Below, in pieces: positions 1 through 7,647 of a stretch of DNA of 64,000 nucleotides. The stretch comes from Saprospira grandis DSM 2844 (GTDB lineage Bacteria; Bacteroidota; Bacteroidia; Chitinophagales; Saprospiraceae): positions 2,274,727 through 2,338,726 of the forward strand of contig NZ_JH719942.1 of the NCBI RefSeq assembly GCF_000275825.1, in the 5' to 3' direction. The notes under the pieces were generated by a model. That model ran no database searches. It was not told the DNA's origin and saw only the letters and a list, made by a program, of their open reading frames with translations. Position numbers and translations under genes: made by a program. How positions within the stretch are numbered: position 1 is the stretch's first letter; every line of letters begins with the position of its first letter.

Positions 1-658
1 GCTTACGGTCTTGAGGCTGCTCGTTTTGTTCTCTGTCTTGAGGCTCTCTTTTGTTATTTCGCTGTTCTCTGGGAGCTCTTTCTTGAGGTTCCCTTTTGTT
101 GTCGCGTTGGTTTCTGTTGTTGTCTCTGTCCTGAGGCTCTCTTTTGTTATTTCGCTGTTCTTTAGGAGCTCTTTCTTGAGGCTCTCTTTTGTTGTCGCGT
201 TGGTTTCTGTTGTTGTCTCTGTCCTGAGGCTCTCTTTTATTATTACGCTGTTCTCTGGGAGCCCTTTTGTTGTTATTTCGAGGCTGACGCTTTTCTTCTT
301 GAGGCTCCTCCTTTTTTTCTGTAGCTTCTTCTTTAGTTAGCTCTTCTGCTTGAGGAGTTTCTACTTTCTTTTTGGGAGGGCGGCCACGGCGCTTGGGCTG
401 AGGCTTTTCGGCCTCTTTGTCTTCCACTTCTTTTTTATTAGTCGTTTTGCGGCCTTTGGCAGGCGCCTTTTTCTGGGGCTCCTCTTTTTTCTCTTCTTTA
501 GGAGCAGGGGGCACACCGCCATGGATGGCTTGGGCGTCTAGAATTTTATAAATGAGCTCCTTTTTGGGGAGACGCTTATAGCTTTTTACCTGCAACCGCT
601 CCGCAATATCGCGCAATTGAGGCACCAACATTTCATTGAGTTGAAGGATGTTGTACAT
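1..658 (-). CDS. rho: Transcription termination factor Rho, N-terminal part (cut by window edge)
   Basis: The frame starts at an ATG on the minus strand (658-656) and runs off the left window edge, about 219 codons. The first residues read MYNILQLNEMLVPQLRDIAE, followed by KSYKRLPKKELIYKILDAQA, which is the Rho N-terminal helical domain as seen in Bacteroidota. From about residue 50 it is Lys/Glu/Pro-rich with an AT-hook-like KRRGRPPKKK. From about residue 125 it becomes a repetitive Arg/Asn/Asp/Gln/Glu/Pro tract built from units such as REQRNNKREPQDRD and NNRNQRDNKREPQER. Rho is the hexameric RNA helicase that ends transcription. Long disordered basic inserts before the RNA-binding domain are known in Bacteroidota Rho and thought to add RNA affinity. 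The ATPase core lies outside the window, so the call rests on the N-terminal domain. Confidence 0.85.
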   Translation of the reverse strand, partial: MYNILQLNEMLVPQLRDIAERLQVKSYKRLPKKELIYKILDAQAIHGGVPPAPKEEKKEEPQKKAPAKGRKTTNKKEVEDKEAEKPQPKRRGRPPKKKVETPQAEELTKEEATEKKEEPQEEKRQPRNNNKRAPREQRNNKREPQDRDNNRNQRDNKREPQERAPKEQRNNKREPQDRDNNRNQRDNKREPQERAPREQRNNKREPQDREQNEQPQDRK

Positions 659-1008
659 GTAGTCGTAAATTAGAATTGAAATAGTAGGTAGTTCTATAGC
701 CACAGTCAGACCATCTACAAGCAATTGCTTTCTGCTCGCCCAAGGTGCATAGAATTAACTGATAAGCTGAAGTAGCCTCAGCTAAATGCATTTTACATCA
801 AATAAGTGGACTGTAACTATCAAAATGAAGGGAGCTATCAAACAGGCAGTAGTTTAACCAAATTGGTTTTGCATTTTATCATCTTGCAAATAGCTGCGCT
901 GAATGAGCCCGATAGATATAGGTAGGAAATGAAGCAATTAGATATAGGGCTTCTTGCTTTGTAGACGACAAATTTACACTTTAATTTTAAATTTCAAATA
1001 CTATCTTT
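659..1008. other. Upstream region of rho, no gene seen
   Basis: About 350 bases between the rho start and the IS5-like element. I see no convincing reading frame. It holds a plausible rho promoter at 969-998 on the minus strand, which would give rho a leader of roughly 300 nt. A leader of that size could carry autoregulatory elements (inference). Confidence 0.5.
969..998 (-). promoter_or_regulatory. Putative rho promoter (TTTG - N18 - TAAATTTG)
   Basis: On the minus strand TTTG (998-995) is followed after 18 nt by TAAATTTG (976-969), fitting the Bacteroidota -33/-7 consensus TTTG and TAnnTTTG. The spacing is slightly short. It points toward rho, and the IS5-like element begins only 10 bp beyond its -33 box. 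Confidence 0.5.
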
Positions 1009-1938
1009 GAGCTTGTTTAAATTTTTTAGTCAGCAGCTAGACTAAGGCAAAAAAAAATGCTGCAAAGCGCTTATTATTGTTGATTACGACAAAAACAAAA
1101 AAAGGCTTTGCAACATGGTTGTGAATTTATCAAAAGAATTTATTACGGAAAAAATATTAGCATTTTTTCCCGAAAAAAAATTGGCTCGAAAAACCAAAGC
1201 GCCTCTGTGGCAAATTGTTAAAGCGATAATTTATAGGCTTAAAACAGGTTGTCAGTGGAGAGAATTACCGATACAATCTTTTTTTGACGAAGTTCTAATT
1301 TGCTGGCAAACAGTATATTACTACTTCAATAGCTGGTCCGAGTCTGGTATTTGGCAAAAAGTGTGGATCCAATTTCTAGCCCATGAAAAATCTTGTTTAG
1401 ATTTATCTAGTATACAGCTTGACGGAAGTCATACCCCAGCGAAAAGAGGGGGCGAAGCTGTGGGTTATCAGGGCCGAAAAAAGTCCAAAACCACAAATGC
1501 TCTCTTTCTCACAGATAAAAATGGGCTGCCAATCGCTATGTCTCCGCCTTTTGCGGGAAACCATAATGATTTGTTTGAAATCGAGAGTCATTTCCAAAAA
1601 ATGCTTGCCGATCTGCAGCTTTCAGACATCTCTCCTGATGGTTTATTTATGAATGCTGATGCAGGGTTTGATAGCAAAAAACTTAGAGAAAACTGCCAAA
1701 AAATGGGCATTATCCCTAATATTGACCACAACAAAAGAAATAGAAAAAAAGCTTATTATCAAGATATTATAGATGAGGAACTTTACAAAGAACGCTTTTC
1801 TGTTGAGCGAACTAACGCATGGATTGACGCATTCAAAATTTTACTCATTCGTTTTGAAAGAAAAGCCGACAACTGGGCGAGTCTACACTATTTAGCCTTT
1901 ATACTTATTTTCCTAAAACGAAATTTTTAAACAAACTC
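1009..1938 (+). mobile_element. IS5-family-like insertion sequence, complete (930 bp)
   Basis: A single transposase gene is bracketed by imperfect terminal inverted repeats: GAGCTTGTTTAAA at 1009-1021 and, read inward from the right end, GAGTTTGTTTAAA at 1938-1926. A TTT trinucleotide flanks both sides (1006-1008 and 1939-1941) and may be the target duplication, but it is too simple to be certain. The element lies between rho and serS. Confidence 0.75.
1115..1930 (+). CDS. IS5-family DDE transposase
   Basis: The 271-residue protein has the layout of IS4/IS5-superfamily transposases. An N-terminal DUF4096-like domain (WQIVKAIIYRLKTGCQWREL, about residues 33-52) precedes a DDE catalytic core. 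Visible acidic motifs are LDGSHTPAKRGG (first Asp, near 103), NADAGFDSK (second Asp, near 181) and ERFSVERTNAWI (Glu, near 231). The frame is intact, so the element may be active. Start is ATG after an A-rich stretch. Stop lies 8 bp inside the right inverted repeat end. Confidence 0.9.
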   Translation: MVVNLSKEFITEKILAFFPEKKLARKTKAPLWQIVKAIIYRLKTGCQWRELPIQSFFDEVLICWQTVYYYFNSWSESGIWQKVWIQFLAHEKSCLDLSSIQLDGSHTPAKRGGEAVGYQGRKKSKTTNALFLTDKNGLPIAMSPPFAGNHNDLFEIESHFQKMLADLQLSDISPDGLFMNADAGFDSKKLRENCQKMGIIPNIDHNKRNRKKAYYQDIIDEELYKERFSVERTNAWIDAFKILLIRFERKADNWASLHYLAFILIFLKRNF

Positions 1939-2088
1939 TTTGTGAAAAGCGCCTTTTATCCACTCCTAAAGCAGTTGTTTATCTTCTGTCTGAATAAATA
2001 GACGCTAAAATTACTTGGCCTTGGCCCCTTTATTGTAGCCGCTGCCACTCATTTGACAATAACCATTTTACCTACATAAATTAGCTTT

Positions 2089-3372
2089 ATGTTAGCCGTT
2101 CAGTTTATTCGCGAAAATCGCGAGAAAGTGCTCAGAAGCCTCAAAATTAGAAGCTTTGAGCCCCTCAACATCTTAGATGATATTTTGGCCGCCGATGACC
2201 TACGCCGTAGCCTCCAACAAGATCTAGACGCTCAAAGAGCAGAACTAAAGTCCATCTCTAGCCAAATTGGCCAGCTGATGCGCAAAGGAGAAAAAGCCGC
2301 CGCAGAAGAGGCCAAGTCCCAAACGGCTGGCATCAAAAGTCGTATTCACGAGCTAGAACAACTTAGCCGCGATAATGCAGAACGCCTAGAAGAACTGCTC
2401 CTGCAGGTCCCTAACTGTGCCCACGAAACAGTGCCCGCCGGAAAATGTGACCTAGATAATGTGGTGGAAAGAGAATGGAAAAAGGACCTTCCAAAACTTC
2501 CCGAAGATGCTAAACCCCACTGGGAACTCGCTCAAGAATATAGCTTAATCGACTTTGAAACTGGGGCCAAAATTACTGGCGCAGGCTTCCCGCTCTATAC
2601 CGGTATGGGCGCCAAACTCCAAAGAGCACTCATCAACTTCTTTCTCGATGAGGCCGATAAAGCAGGCTACCGAGAGTTCCTTCCCCCACATCTAGTCAAT
2701 GAGGCTAGCGCCCGTGGCACTGGCCAATTGCCCGATAAGGACGGCCAAATGTATCATGCTACAGCCGATAATCTCTACCTGATCCCCACCGCCGAGGTGC
2801 CCCTCACCAATATTTACCGAGATGTGATTTTGGCCGAGGATGATTTCCCGATCTGCCTAACGGGCTATACCCCCTGCTTCCGCCGCGAAGCTGGCTCTTA
2901 TGGCGCCCACGTACGTGGCCTCAACCGCCTTCATCAGTTCGATAAGGTGGAAATCGTTCGCCTAGAACATCCCGAACGCTCTTATCAAGCCCTAGAGGAA
3001 ATGTGCGCCCATGTAGAAGGCCTGCTCGCTAAATTAGAACTGCCTTTCCGTACACTCCGCCTCTGTGGTGGCGACCTCGGCTTTGCCGCCGCTCTCACTA
3101 TTGATTTTGAAACTTATTCTGCCGCTCAAGATCGCTGGCTAGAGGTGAGCTCGGTCTCTAATTTTGAGGAGTTCCAAGCCAACCGCCTCAAGCTCCGCTA
3201 CCGCCCCAATGAGGGCAAGGGAACGATCCAAGCGCATACACTCAATGGCTCTGCCCTGGCCCTGCCCCGCATTTTGGCCACGATCCTAGAAAATAACCAA
3301 TGCGAAGAGGGAATCCACATTCCTAAGGCTTTGCAAGGCTACCTGGGCGGCCGTACAATGATTACTAAGTAG
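2089..3372 (+). CDS. serS: Seryl-tRNA synthetase
   Basis: 427 residues, normal length for the family. It charges tRNA-Ser with serine in the cytoplasm. The N-terminal part (about 30-105) is the long antiparallel coiled coil that contacts the tRNA long arm. The class II core follows: the serine-recognition TAEVPL motif at 234-239, motif 2 around 261-287 (CFRREAGSYG then LHQFDKVE) and motif 3 near 384-403 (LNGSALALPRILATILENNQ). The start MLAVQFIRENREKVL matches the family N-terminus. The gene stands alone between the IS5-like element and a short GC repeat plus terminator. Confidence 0.97.
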   Translation: MLAVQFIRENREKVLRSLKIRSFEPLNILDDILAADDLRRSLQQDLDAQRAELKSISSQIGQLMRKGEKAAAEEAKSQTAGIKSRIHELEQLSRDNAERLEELLLQVPNCAHETVPAGKCDLDNVVEREWKKDLPKLPEDAKPHWELAQEYSLIDFETGAKITGAGFPLYTGMGAKLQRALINFFLDEADKAGYREFLPPHLVNEASARGTGQLPDKDGQMYHATADNLYLIPTAEVPLTNIYRDVILAEDDFPICLTGYTPCFRREAGSYGAHVRGLNRLHQFDKVEIVRLEHPERSYQALEEMCAHVEGLLAKLELPFRTLRLCGGDLGFAAALTIDFETYSAAQDRWLEVSSVSNFEEFQANRLKLRYRPNEGKGTIQAHTLNGSALALPRILATILENNQCEEGIHIPKALQGYLGGRTMITK

Positions 3373-3380
3373 TTATTTTT

Positions 3381-3427
3381 GGGGCCTCCCGCCTGCGGCG
3401 GGCGCTCCGCGCCCTGCAAAACCGCAA
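3381..3427 (+). repeat. GC-rich intergenic repeat, short form
   Basis: Head GGGGCCTCCC with hairpin CCCGCCTGCGGCGGG, then hairpin GGCGCTCCGCGCC and the tail CCTGCAAAACC. It looks like a family member in which the core is deleted and only head and tail remain. It begins 9 bp after the serS stop. Confidence 0.7.
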
Positions 3428-3445
3428 ACCGCTAAGAAAATAATA

Positions 3446-3469
3446 AGAGGGCCCTGGCCCTCTTTTTTT
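3446..3469 (+). terminator. Rho-independent terminator of serS
   Basis: Palindrome AGAGGGCCCTGGCCCTCT followed by a T run. Confidence 0.8.
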
Positions 3470-3495
3470 ATGCCGAAAAAGTTTTTCTTTAAGTC

Positions 3496-4302
3496 ATGAA
3501 TAAAACAGAACTAAAGCAAATTGCCGCGGCCCTAAAAAGGGCCCTGCCCCAATGGGGACAGTTTATGCTGGAGGAAATCCAAAAGGTCCAAACTAAGGAT
3601 GTACTCACTAAAGACCTCAATAGCTTGGTCAGTTATGTGGACCAAGAGGTAGAAAATCGCATTATTAAGTTGGCCCAATCCCTACTCCCTCAAGCAAATT
3701 TTATTGCCGAGGAGTCTGGCCAAAAACAAAGCGATAGCCCCTGGCGCTGGATCATTGACCCCCTAGACGGAACGACCAACTATTTGCACCAACTTCCCTT
3801 TTTCTCTATTAGTATTGCCCTGCAATATGAAGAGAAAACCGTTTTGGGAATGGTCTATGAACCCAATAGAAAGGAGTTGTTCTGGGCCATTCAGGGTGAA
3901 GGCGCCTACCTAAATAAACAGCCCTTGCTGCTTAGCCAAAAGCCAGCCGCCCTGAGCGATAGCCTCCTGGCTACGGGCTTTCCCTATTATGATTTTGAGC
4001 AAACAAAGGCTTATCTGGCCCTTCTGGGCGAGCTGATGCCCGCCTGCCGTGGTCTGCGCCGCTGCGGCTCGGCCGCCTTAGATTTGGCCTATACAGCTGC
4101 TGGCCGCTTTGGGGGATTCTATGAATATAGCCTAGCCCCCTGGGATGTAGCCGCAGGCGCATTTTTGGTCCAAGAAGCTGGCGGCTTTGTTTGCGACTTT
4201 TCTGGCCAAAATGATTATCTTTTTGGGCGAGAAATTTTGGCCGGCCAAAAAGGACTGCAAAGCATCCTTTTAAGCAAAATTCAAAAGCATTTTAAGGCTT
4301 AG
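3496..4302 (+). CDS. Inositol monophosphatase family phosphatase (SuhB/CysQ-like)
   Basis: 268 residues, typical length. The Mg/Li-dependent phosphatase signature is complete: AEESG at 71-75 gives the metal-binding Glu, and IIDPLDGTTNY at 86-96 gives the Asp ligands. The C-terminal motif APWDVAAGAFLVQEAGG supplies the last Asp. Family members hydrolyse inositol-1-phosphate or related sugar/nucleotide phosphates such as PAP, and the exact substrate cannot be read from sequence. It sits alone between the serS terminator and a GC repeat. Confidence 0.92.
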   Translation: MNKTELKQIAAALKRALPQWGQFMLEEIQKVQTKDVLTKDLNSLVSYVDQEVENRIIKLAQSLLPQANFIAEESGQKQSDSPWRWIIDPLDGTTNYLHQLPFFSISIALQYEEKTVLGMVYEPNRKELFWAIQGEGAYLNKQPLLLSQKPAALSDSLLATGFPYYDFEQTKAYLALLGELMPACRGLRRCGSAALDLAYTAAGRFGGFYEYSLAPWDVAAGAFLVQEAGGFVCDFSGQNDYLFGREILAGQKGLQSILLSKIQKHFKA

Positions 4303-4340
4303 CCAAAGAAGTTAGTATCTTGATGGTCCAAATTATACAG

Positions 4341-4492
4341 CTAGAGGCGAGCGAAGCGAGCCGGCTGAGGGATGGAAAAGGGGGGCGCAAAGCGCCAGAC
4401 CAAGCAAAATGAGCAAAGCGAATTTTGCGAAGGGCCGAGCAGACTTGCGAGCCCTGACACAGCCCGACCCGACCGCAGGAAGGGGCAGCCCC
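4341..4492 (-). repeat. GC-rich structured intergenic repeat
   Basis: Contains the family linkers CAGACC, GGGCCGAGCAGACTTGCGAG and CAGCCCGACCC. The hairpin beside CAGACC is GGCGC-AAA-GCGCC. Head end GGGGCAGCCCC (4483-4492 side) lies about 30 bp upstream of the MoxR gene. Confidence 0.85.
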
Positions 4493-4523
4493 AAAACAAA
4501 AAAAAGAACGCTAAAATAGAACT

Positions 4524-5486
4524 ATGAATTATAAGGATGATGTAGAAGCACTGGAGGCCTTGGCCCAGGCTTACCGAGATTTGCGCCAAGAAATTGGAAA
4601 AGTGATTGTGGGCCAAGATGAAGTGGTCAAATCAGTCTTGATTTCGCTCTTTTGCGATGGATATAGCCTGCTGGTTGGGGTGCCTGGCCTAGCCAAAACC
4701 CTCTTGGTTAATACCATTTCTAAGGTGTTGGACCTGCAATTTAACCGCATTCAGTTTACGCCCGATTTGATGCCCTCAGATATTACTGGGGCCGAAATTA
4801 TGGACGAACACCGCAATTTTACCTTTTCTAAAGGGCCCCTTTTTACCAATATTTTGCTAGCCGATGAGATTAACCGAACCCCACCCAAAACACAGGCGGC
4901 CCTGCTAGAAGCTATGCAAGAACGCTCGGTGACCGTGGGAGGGGTGAGCTATAAGTTGCCTAAACCCTTTTTGGTCTTGGCCACCCAAAACCCCATTGAG
5001 CAGGAGGGAACTTACCCCTTGCCCGAGGCCCAACTCGACCGCTTTATGTTTAATATTGTGCTGGATTATCCCACTTATGAACAAGAGGTGCAGATTGTGA
5101 AAAATACCACTTCTGGCCAAAAAGTAGAGCTAAAAGGCGTGGTTTCTGCCGAGCAAATCGTCTTTTTCCAACAACTAATTCGCAAAATTCATATTGCCGA
5201 TAATGTGCTGGAATATGCCGTGGGACTGACCAATAAAACTCGCCCAGGCACCGCCATGGCCACCGATAAAGTTAATAATTATATCTCTTGGGGCGCTGGA
5301 CCAAGGGCCTCGCAGTTTTTGGTGCTCGGCGCCAAATGTCATGCCGCCATCAACGGAAAATACTCTCCCGATAAATCTGATGTGCAGGCCGTAGCACCCT
5401 ATATTTTGCGCCACCGGGTGGTCCGAAACTATAAGGCAGAGGCGGAAGGCATCACGATCGAGCAGATTATTCAAAGCTTATTCTAG
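4524..5486 (+). CDS. MoxR-family AAA+ ATPase
   Basis: 320 residues, standard for MoxR chaperone ATPases that act in assembly or activation of partner proteins, often with von Willebrand-domain proteins. Walker A is GVPGLAKT (52-59, with Ala in place of the usual Gly), Walker B LLADEINR (110-117) and sensor 1 ATQNP. The C-terminal AAA lid is present. The usual neighbours (DUF58, vWA, BatA/B) do not follow here. Instead an alpha/beta hydrolase starts 4 bp after the stop, suggesting co-transcription. Confidence 0.93.
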   Translation: MNYKDDVEALEALAQAYRDLRQEIGKVIVGQDEVVKSVLISLFCDGYSLLVGVPGLAKTLLVNTISKVLDLQFNRIQFTPDLMPSDITGAEIMDEHRNFTFSKGPLFTNILLADEINRTPPKTQAALLEAMQERSVTVGGVSYKLPKPFLVLATQNPIEQEGTYPLPEAQLDRFMFNIVLDYPTYEQEVQIVKNTTSGQKVELKGVVSAEQIVFFQQLIRKIHIADNVLEYAVGLTNKTRPGTAMATDKVNNYISWGAGPRASQFLVLGAKCHAAINGKYSPDKSDVQAVAPYILRHRVVRNYKAEAEGITIEQIIQSLF

Positions 5487-5490
5487 AACT

Positions 5491-6510
5491 ATGCGCATAC
5501 TAAAATGGGTGGTAGCTGTTGTATTTATATTGATTTCGGTGGGAACGGTAACTTATGTCTTGGGGCCAAGGCCTAAGGCGGAAAATATTCCCGATAATTT
5601 ACCTATTTATCATACGCCTTATGCCTCTGCCGCCGCTTTGGAGGCCCAGGTCGCCGCCTTTGATGCTCGCGATAAGGATGTGAAAACGGGCAACCAAAGC
5701 CGAGTAATTTGGGCCAATGATAGCCTCAAGAAAAAGACGCCTTATGCCTTTGTCTATTTGCATGGATTTTCGGCTTCGCCCATGGAGGGCTGGCCCATTC
5801 ATGAGCAGTTGGCCAAGCGCTATGGGGCCAATTTGTATCTGCCTCGGCTTTCGCAACATGGCCGAAAAGATGTAGATGCCTTTGCCGATTTGACGGTACA
5901 AAGCTATGTCCAATCCGCTAAAGAGGCCCTAGCCATTGGCCGAGAATTAGGCGAAAAAGTGATCCTGATTAGCTGCTCTACGGGCGGCAGCTTGGGCCTT
6001 TACCTCTCGGCTGCAGATACCGCTATTGCCGGACATCTGGCCTTTTCGCCCAATATCCAAGTGGCCGACCCCAACGCCAAATTACTAACAGGCCCCTGGG
6101 GAATGGAACTGGCCCGCATGGTCTTTGGTGGCGATTACCGCAGCTGGGTCCCCGAAAATGATAGCATTGATAAGTACTGGACGAGCAAGTACCGCATCGA
6201 GGGCCTGATTCAATTGCAATTGTTAATAGAGAATTGTATGAAGCCCGAACTCTTTGAACAGGTCAAACAACCCTTTTTCCTCGGCTATTATTATAAGAAT
6301 GAAGAGGAACAAGATCCCACGGTTTCGGTGGCCAAAATGCTCGAAATGTATGAGCAGCTAGGTAGCAAAACCAAACGCAAACAGGCTTTCCCAGAGGCAG
6401 GGGCACATGTCATCTGCTCCCCCTGGACCTCCAAAGCTTGGGAGGAGGTGCAAACCGCAGCCATCGCCTTTTTAGAGGAGGAGATGCAGCTTAAAGCAGT
6501 TTCCAAATAG
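5491..6510 (+). CDS. Membrane-anchored alpha/beta hydrolase
   Basis: 339 residues. A hydrophobic N-terminal segment (about 5-25) suggests a membrane anchor or uncleaved signal. The hydrolase fold shows the oxyanion loop YLHGFSASP (89-97) and the nucleophile elbow ISCSTGGS with Ser163. The first glycine of the usual GxSxG is Ser161 here, an atypical elbow. A catalytic His is likely in AGAHVICS near residue 312. The substrate is unknown; carboxylesterase, lipase or S33-type peptidase activity are all possible. It forms an apparent operon with the upstream MoxR gene (4 bp gap). Confidence 0.8.
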   Translation: MRILKWVVAVVFILISVGTVTYVLGPRPKAENIPDNLPIYHTPYASAAALEAQVAAFDARDKDVKTGNQSRVIWANDSLKKKTPYAFVYLHGFSASPMEGWPIHEQLAKRYGANLYLPRLSQHGRKDVDAFADLTVQSYVQSAKEALAIGRELGEKVILISCSTGGSLGLYLSAADTAIAGHLAFSPNIQVADPNAKLLTGPWGMELARMVFGGDYRSWVPENDSIDKYWTSKYRIEGLIQLQLLIENCMKPELFEQVKQPFFLGYYYKNEEEQDPTVSVAKMLEMYEQLGSKTKRKQAFPEAGAHVICSPWTSKAWEEVQTAAIAFLEEEMQLKAVSK

Positions 6511-6531
6511 CCCAAAAGGATAATTTTTATA

Positions 6532-6566
6532 GAAAGGTAGTGAGCTTTTTTGCTGACTACCTTTTT
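6532..6566 (+). terminator. Terminator after the MoxR-hydrolase pair
   Basis: Stem AAAGGTAGT / ACTACCTTT with a T-rich tail, about 20 bp after the hydrolase stop. Confidence 0.6.
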
Positions 6567-6574
6567 CTTGTTTT

Positions 6575-6700
6575 GGGGCCCGCGGCCAGCAAGCTGGCCG
6601 CCGCTATGCTGCGGGGCTCACAGGTCTGTTCGGCCCTTCAGGCTACACTTCGTTCCGCCTTCGGTCTGGCCTACGGCCACCCCTCCGCAGCGCTGGGCCG
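6575..6700 (+). repeat. GC-rich structured intergenic repeat
   Basis: Subtype with head GGGGCCCGCGGCC and end CGCAGCGCTGGGCC. Hairpins: GGCCAGC-AA-GCTGGCC, CCGC-TATGCT-GCGG, and GGCC-TAC-GGCC after GGTCT. Confidence 0.85.
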
Positions 6701-6742
6701 CTCAACAGCTATTTTTAAGCTAGATCTCCCGCTTCGGCCAGG

Positions 6743-6779
6743 AAAAAGGCGCAAAACCTAGGTTTTGCGCCTTTTTTTA
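6743..6779. terminator. Strong palindromic terminator
   Basis: AAAAAGGCGCAAAACC and its complement around CTAG, followed by a run of T. It could act on both strands. No gene ends directly beside it, so it may close read-through from the left. Confidence 0.65.
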
Positions 6780-6840
6780 TGTCCAATTGTTAGGGAATTG
6801 TTAAAAATTGAAAAAACGCAACAAAATGAAAAAAGGCAAA

Positions 6841-7020
6841 AGTTAGGTCTGGCGGTAAACTGGTTATGTCTGGCGGTAAACTGGTTATGTCTGGCGGTAA
6901 ACTGGTTATGTCTGGCGGTAAACTGGTTATGTCTGGCGGTAAACTGGTTATGTCTGGCGGTAAACTAGTTAGGTCTGGAAGTAAACTAGTTAGGTCTGGC
7001 GGTAAACTAGTTAGGTCTGG
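6841..7020. repeat. 21-bp tandem array, about 8.5 copies
   Basis: Nine TCTGG-starting units occur at exact 21-bp spacing (6848, 6869, 6890 and so on to 7016). The typical unit begins TCTGGCGGTAAACTGGTTAT, and the last copies change CTGGTTAT to CTAGTTAG, which creates ACTAGT. The period of 21 bp is two DNA helical turns. Open reading frames across it are artefacts of the period being a multiple of three. Confidence 0.95.
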
Positions 7021-7082
7021 GGTGTTTAGAGCCATGGGCTAAAGCCCTTGTTTGCGATGGGGCTTGGATAAGCAGATAGTCG

Positions 7083-7248
7083 CCTAGGGACAAGCCCCTA
7101 GGCTAATCCAATGGAGTCAGCCCTCTGCGAGGGCCTCAACTATTGATATACAAGGCCTTGTTCAGTTGTTGTCGCAGAGAAGAACCTTATCCAAAGGCCC
7201 TCTTTAGAGGGCTGTCTGAAAAAGCTAGCCTAGGGGCTTGTCCCTAGG
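7083..7248 (+). repeat. 166-bp element with 23-bp perfect terminal inverted repeats, copy 1
   Basis: Left end CCTAGGGACAAGCCCCTAGG (plus CTA) at 7083-7105 is the exact reverse complement of 7226-7248. Each end is itself partly palindromic (CCTAGGG...CCCTAGG). Internal hairpins include GCCCT-CTGCG-AGGGC and a CCCTCTTTAGAGGG palindrome. A second copy lies inverted at 63359-63520. It has no coding capacity, so it is either a MITE-like element or a structured RNA/DNA element. Confidence 0.85.
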
Positions 7249-7322
7249 CAGCAAAAAGGGGAAACACAAAATATTAAGCAGACTCGCCGAAGAAGAAACT
7301 TAAGCTGGAAAAAGACAGATGA

Positions 7323-7535
7323 GCGGCCTAGCGATGCGAAAGGGGGCGGCGAAGCCGCAGACCAGAACAAGCCCTTTAGGGTGCAGTTCAACGACCAAAG
7401 GGAGTAACCGAAGGTGCGTAGCACCGAAGCGAAGGGCCGAGCGACCAGCGAGCCCTGCAGCGACAACAAGCCCTTTAGGGCGCAGTTCGACGACCAAAGG
7501 GAGTAACCGCCGACGACCGAAGGGAGGCGGAGGCC
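7323..7535 (-). repeat. GC-rich structured repeat with internal duplication
   Basis: Subtype ending GCGGCCTAGCGATG and GGCGGAGGCCC. Next to CAGACC the hairpin is GCGGC-GAA-GCCGC. Two near-identical 40-bp inserts occur at 7371-7410 and 7470-7509, each holding CCCTTTAGGG and CGACCAAAGGGAGTAACCG. A related insert sits in the repeat at 46843. Confidence 0.8.
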
Positions 7536-7647
7536 CAAAAAACAACTTAGTCGAAATTTGCAGAAGGCTAATAGTAAAAGTTTGACGGCTATTTCTTTAG
7601 CGCCTAAATTTGCCGCTAAGAATTACAAACCTCCACAACGAACTATT

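Noticed and set aside
6540..6761. Open frame across a GC repeat
   Set aside because: Entirely repeat-derived, no signal, domain or conserved pattern; the same kind of frame appears in other repeat copies in several phases.
6790..7035. Minus-strand frame coding heptapeptide repeats (PDITSLP)
   Set aside because: Produced by the 21-bp tandem array, whose period is a multiple of three; no promoter or plausible start context.
7230..7585. Several overlapping frames on both strands before the DUF5916 gene
   Set aside because: They lie in a duplicated GC repeat and show Arg/Pro/Ala-rich low-complexity translations.
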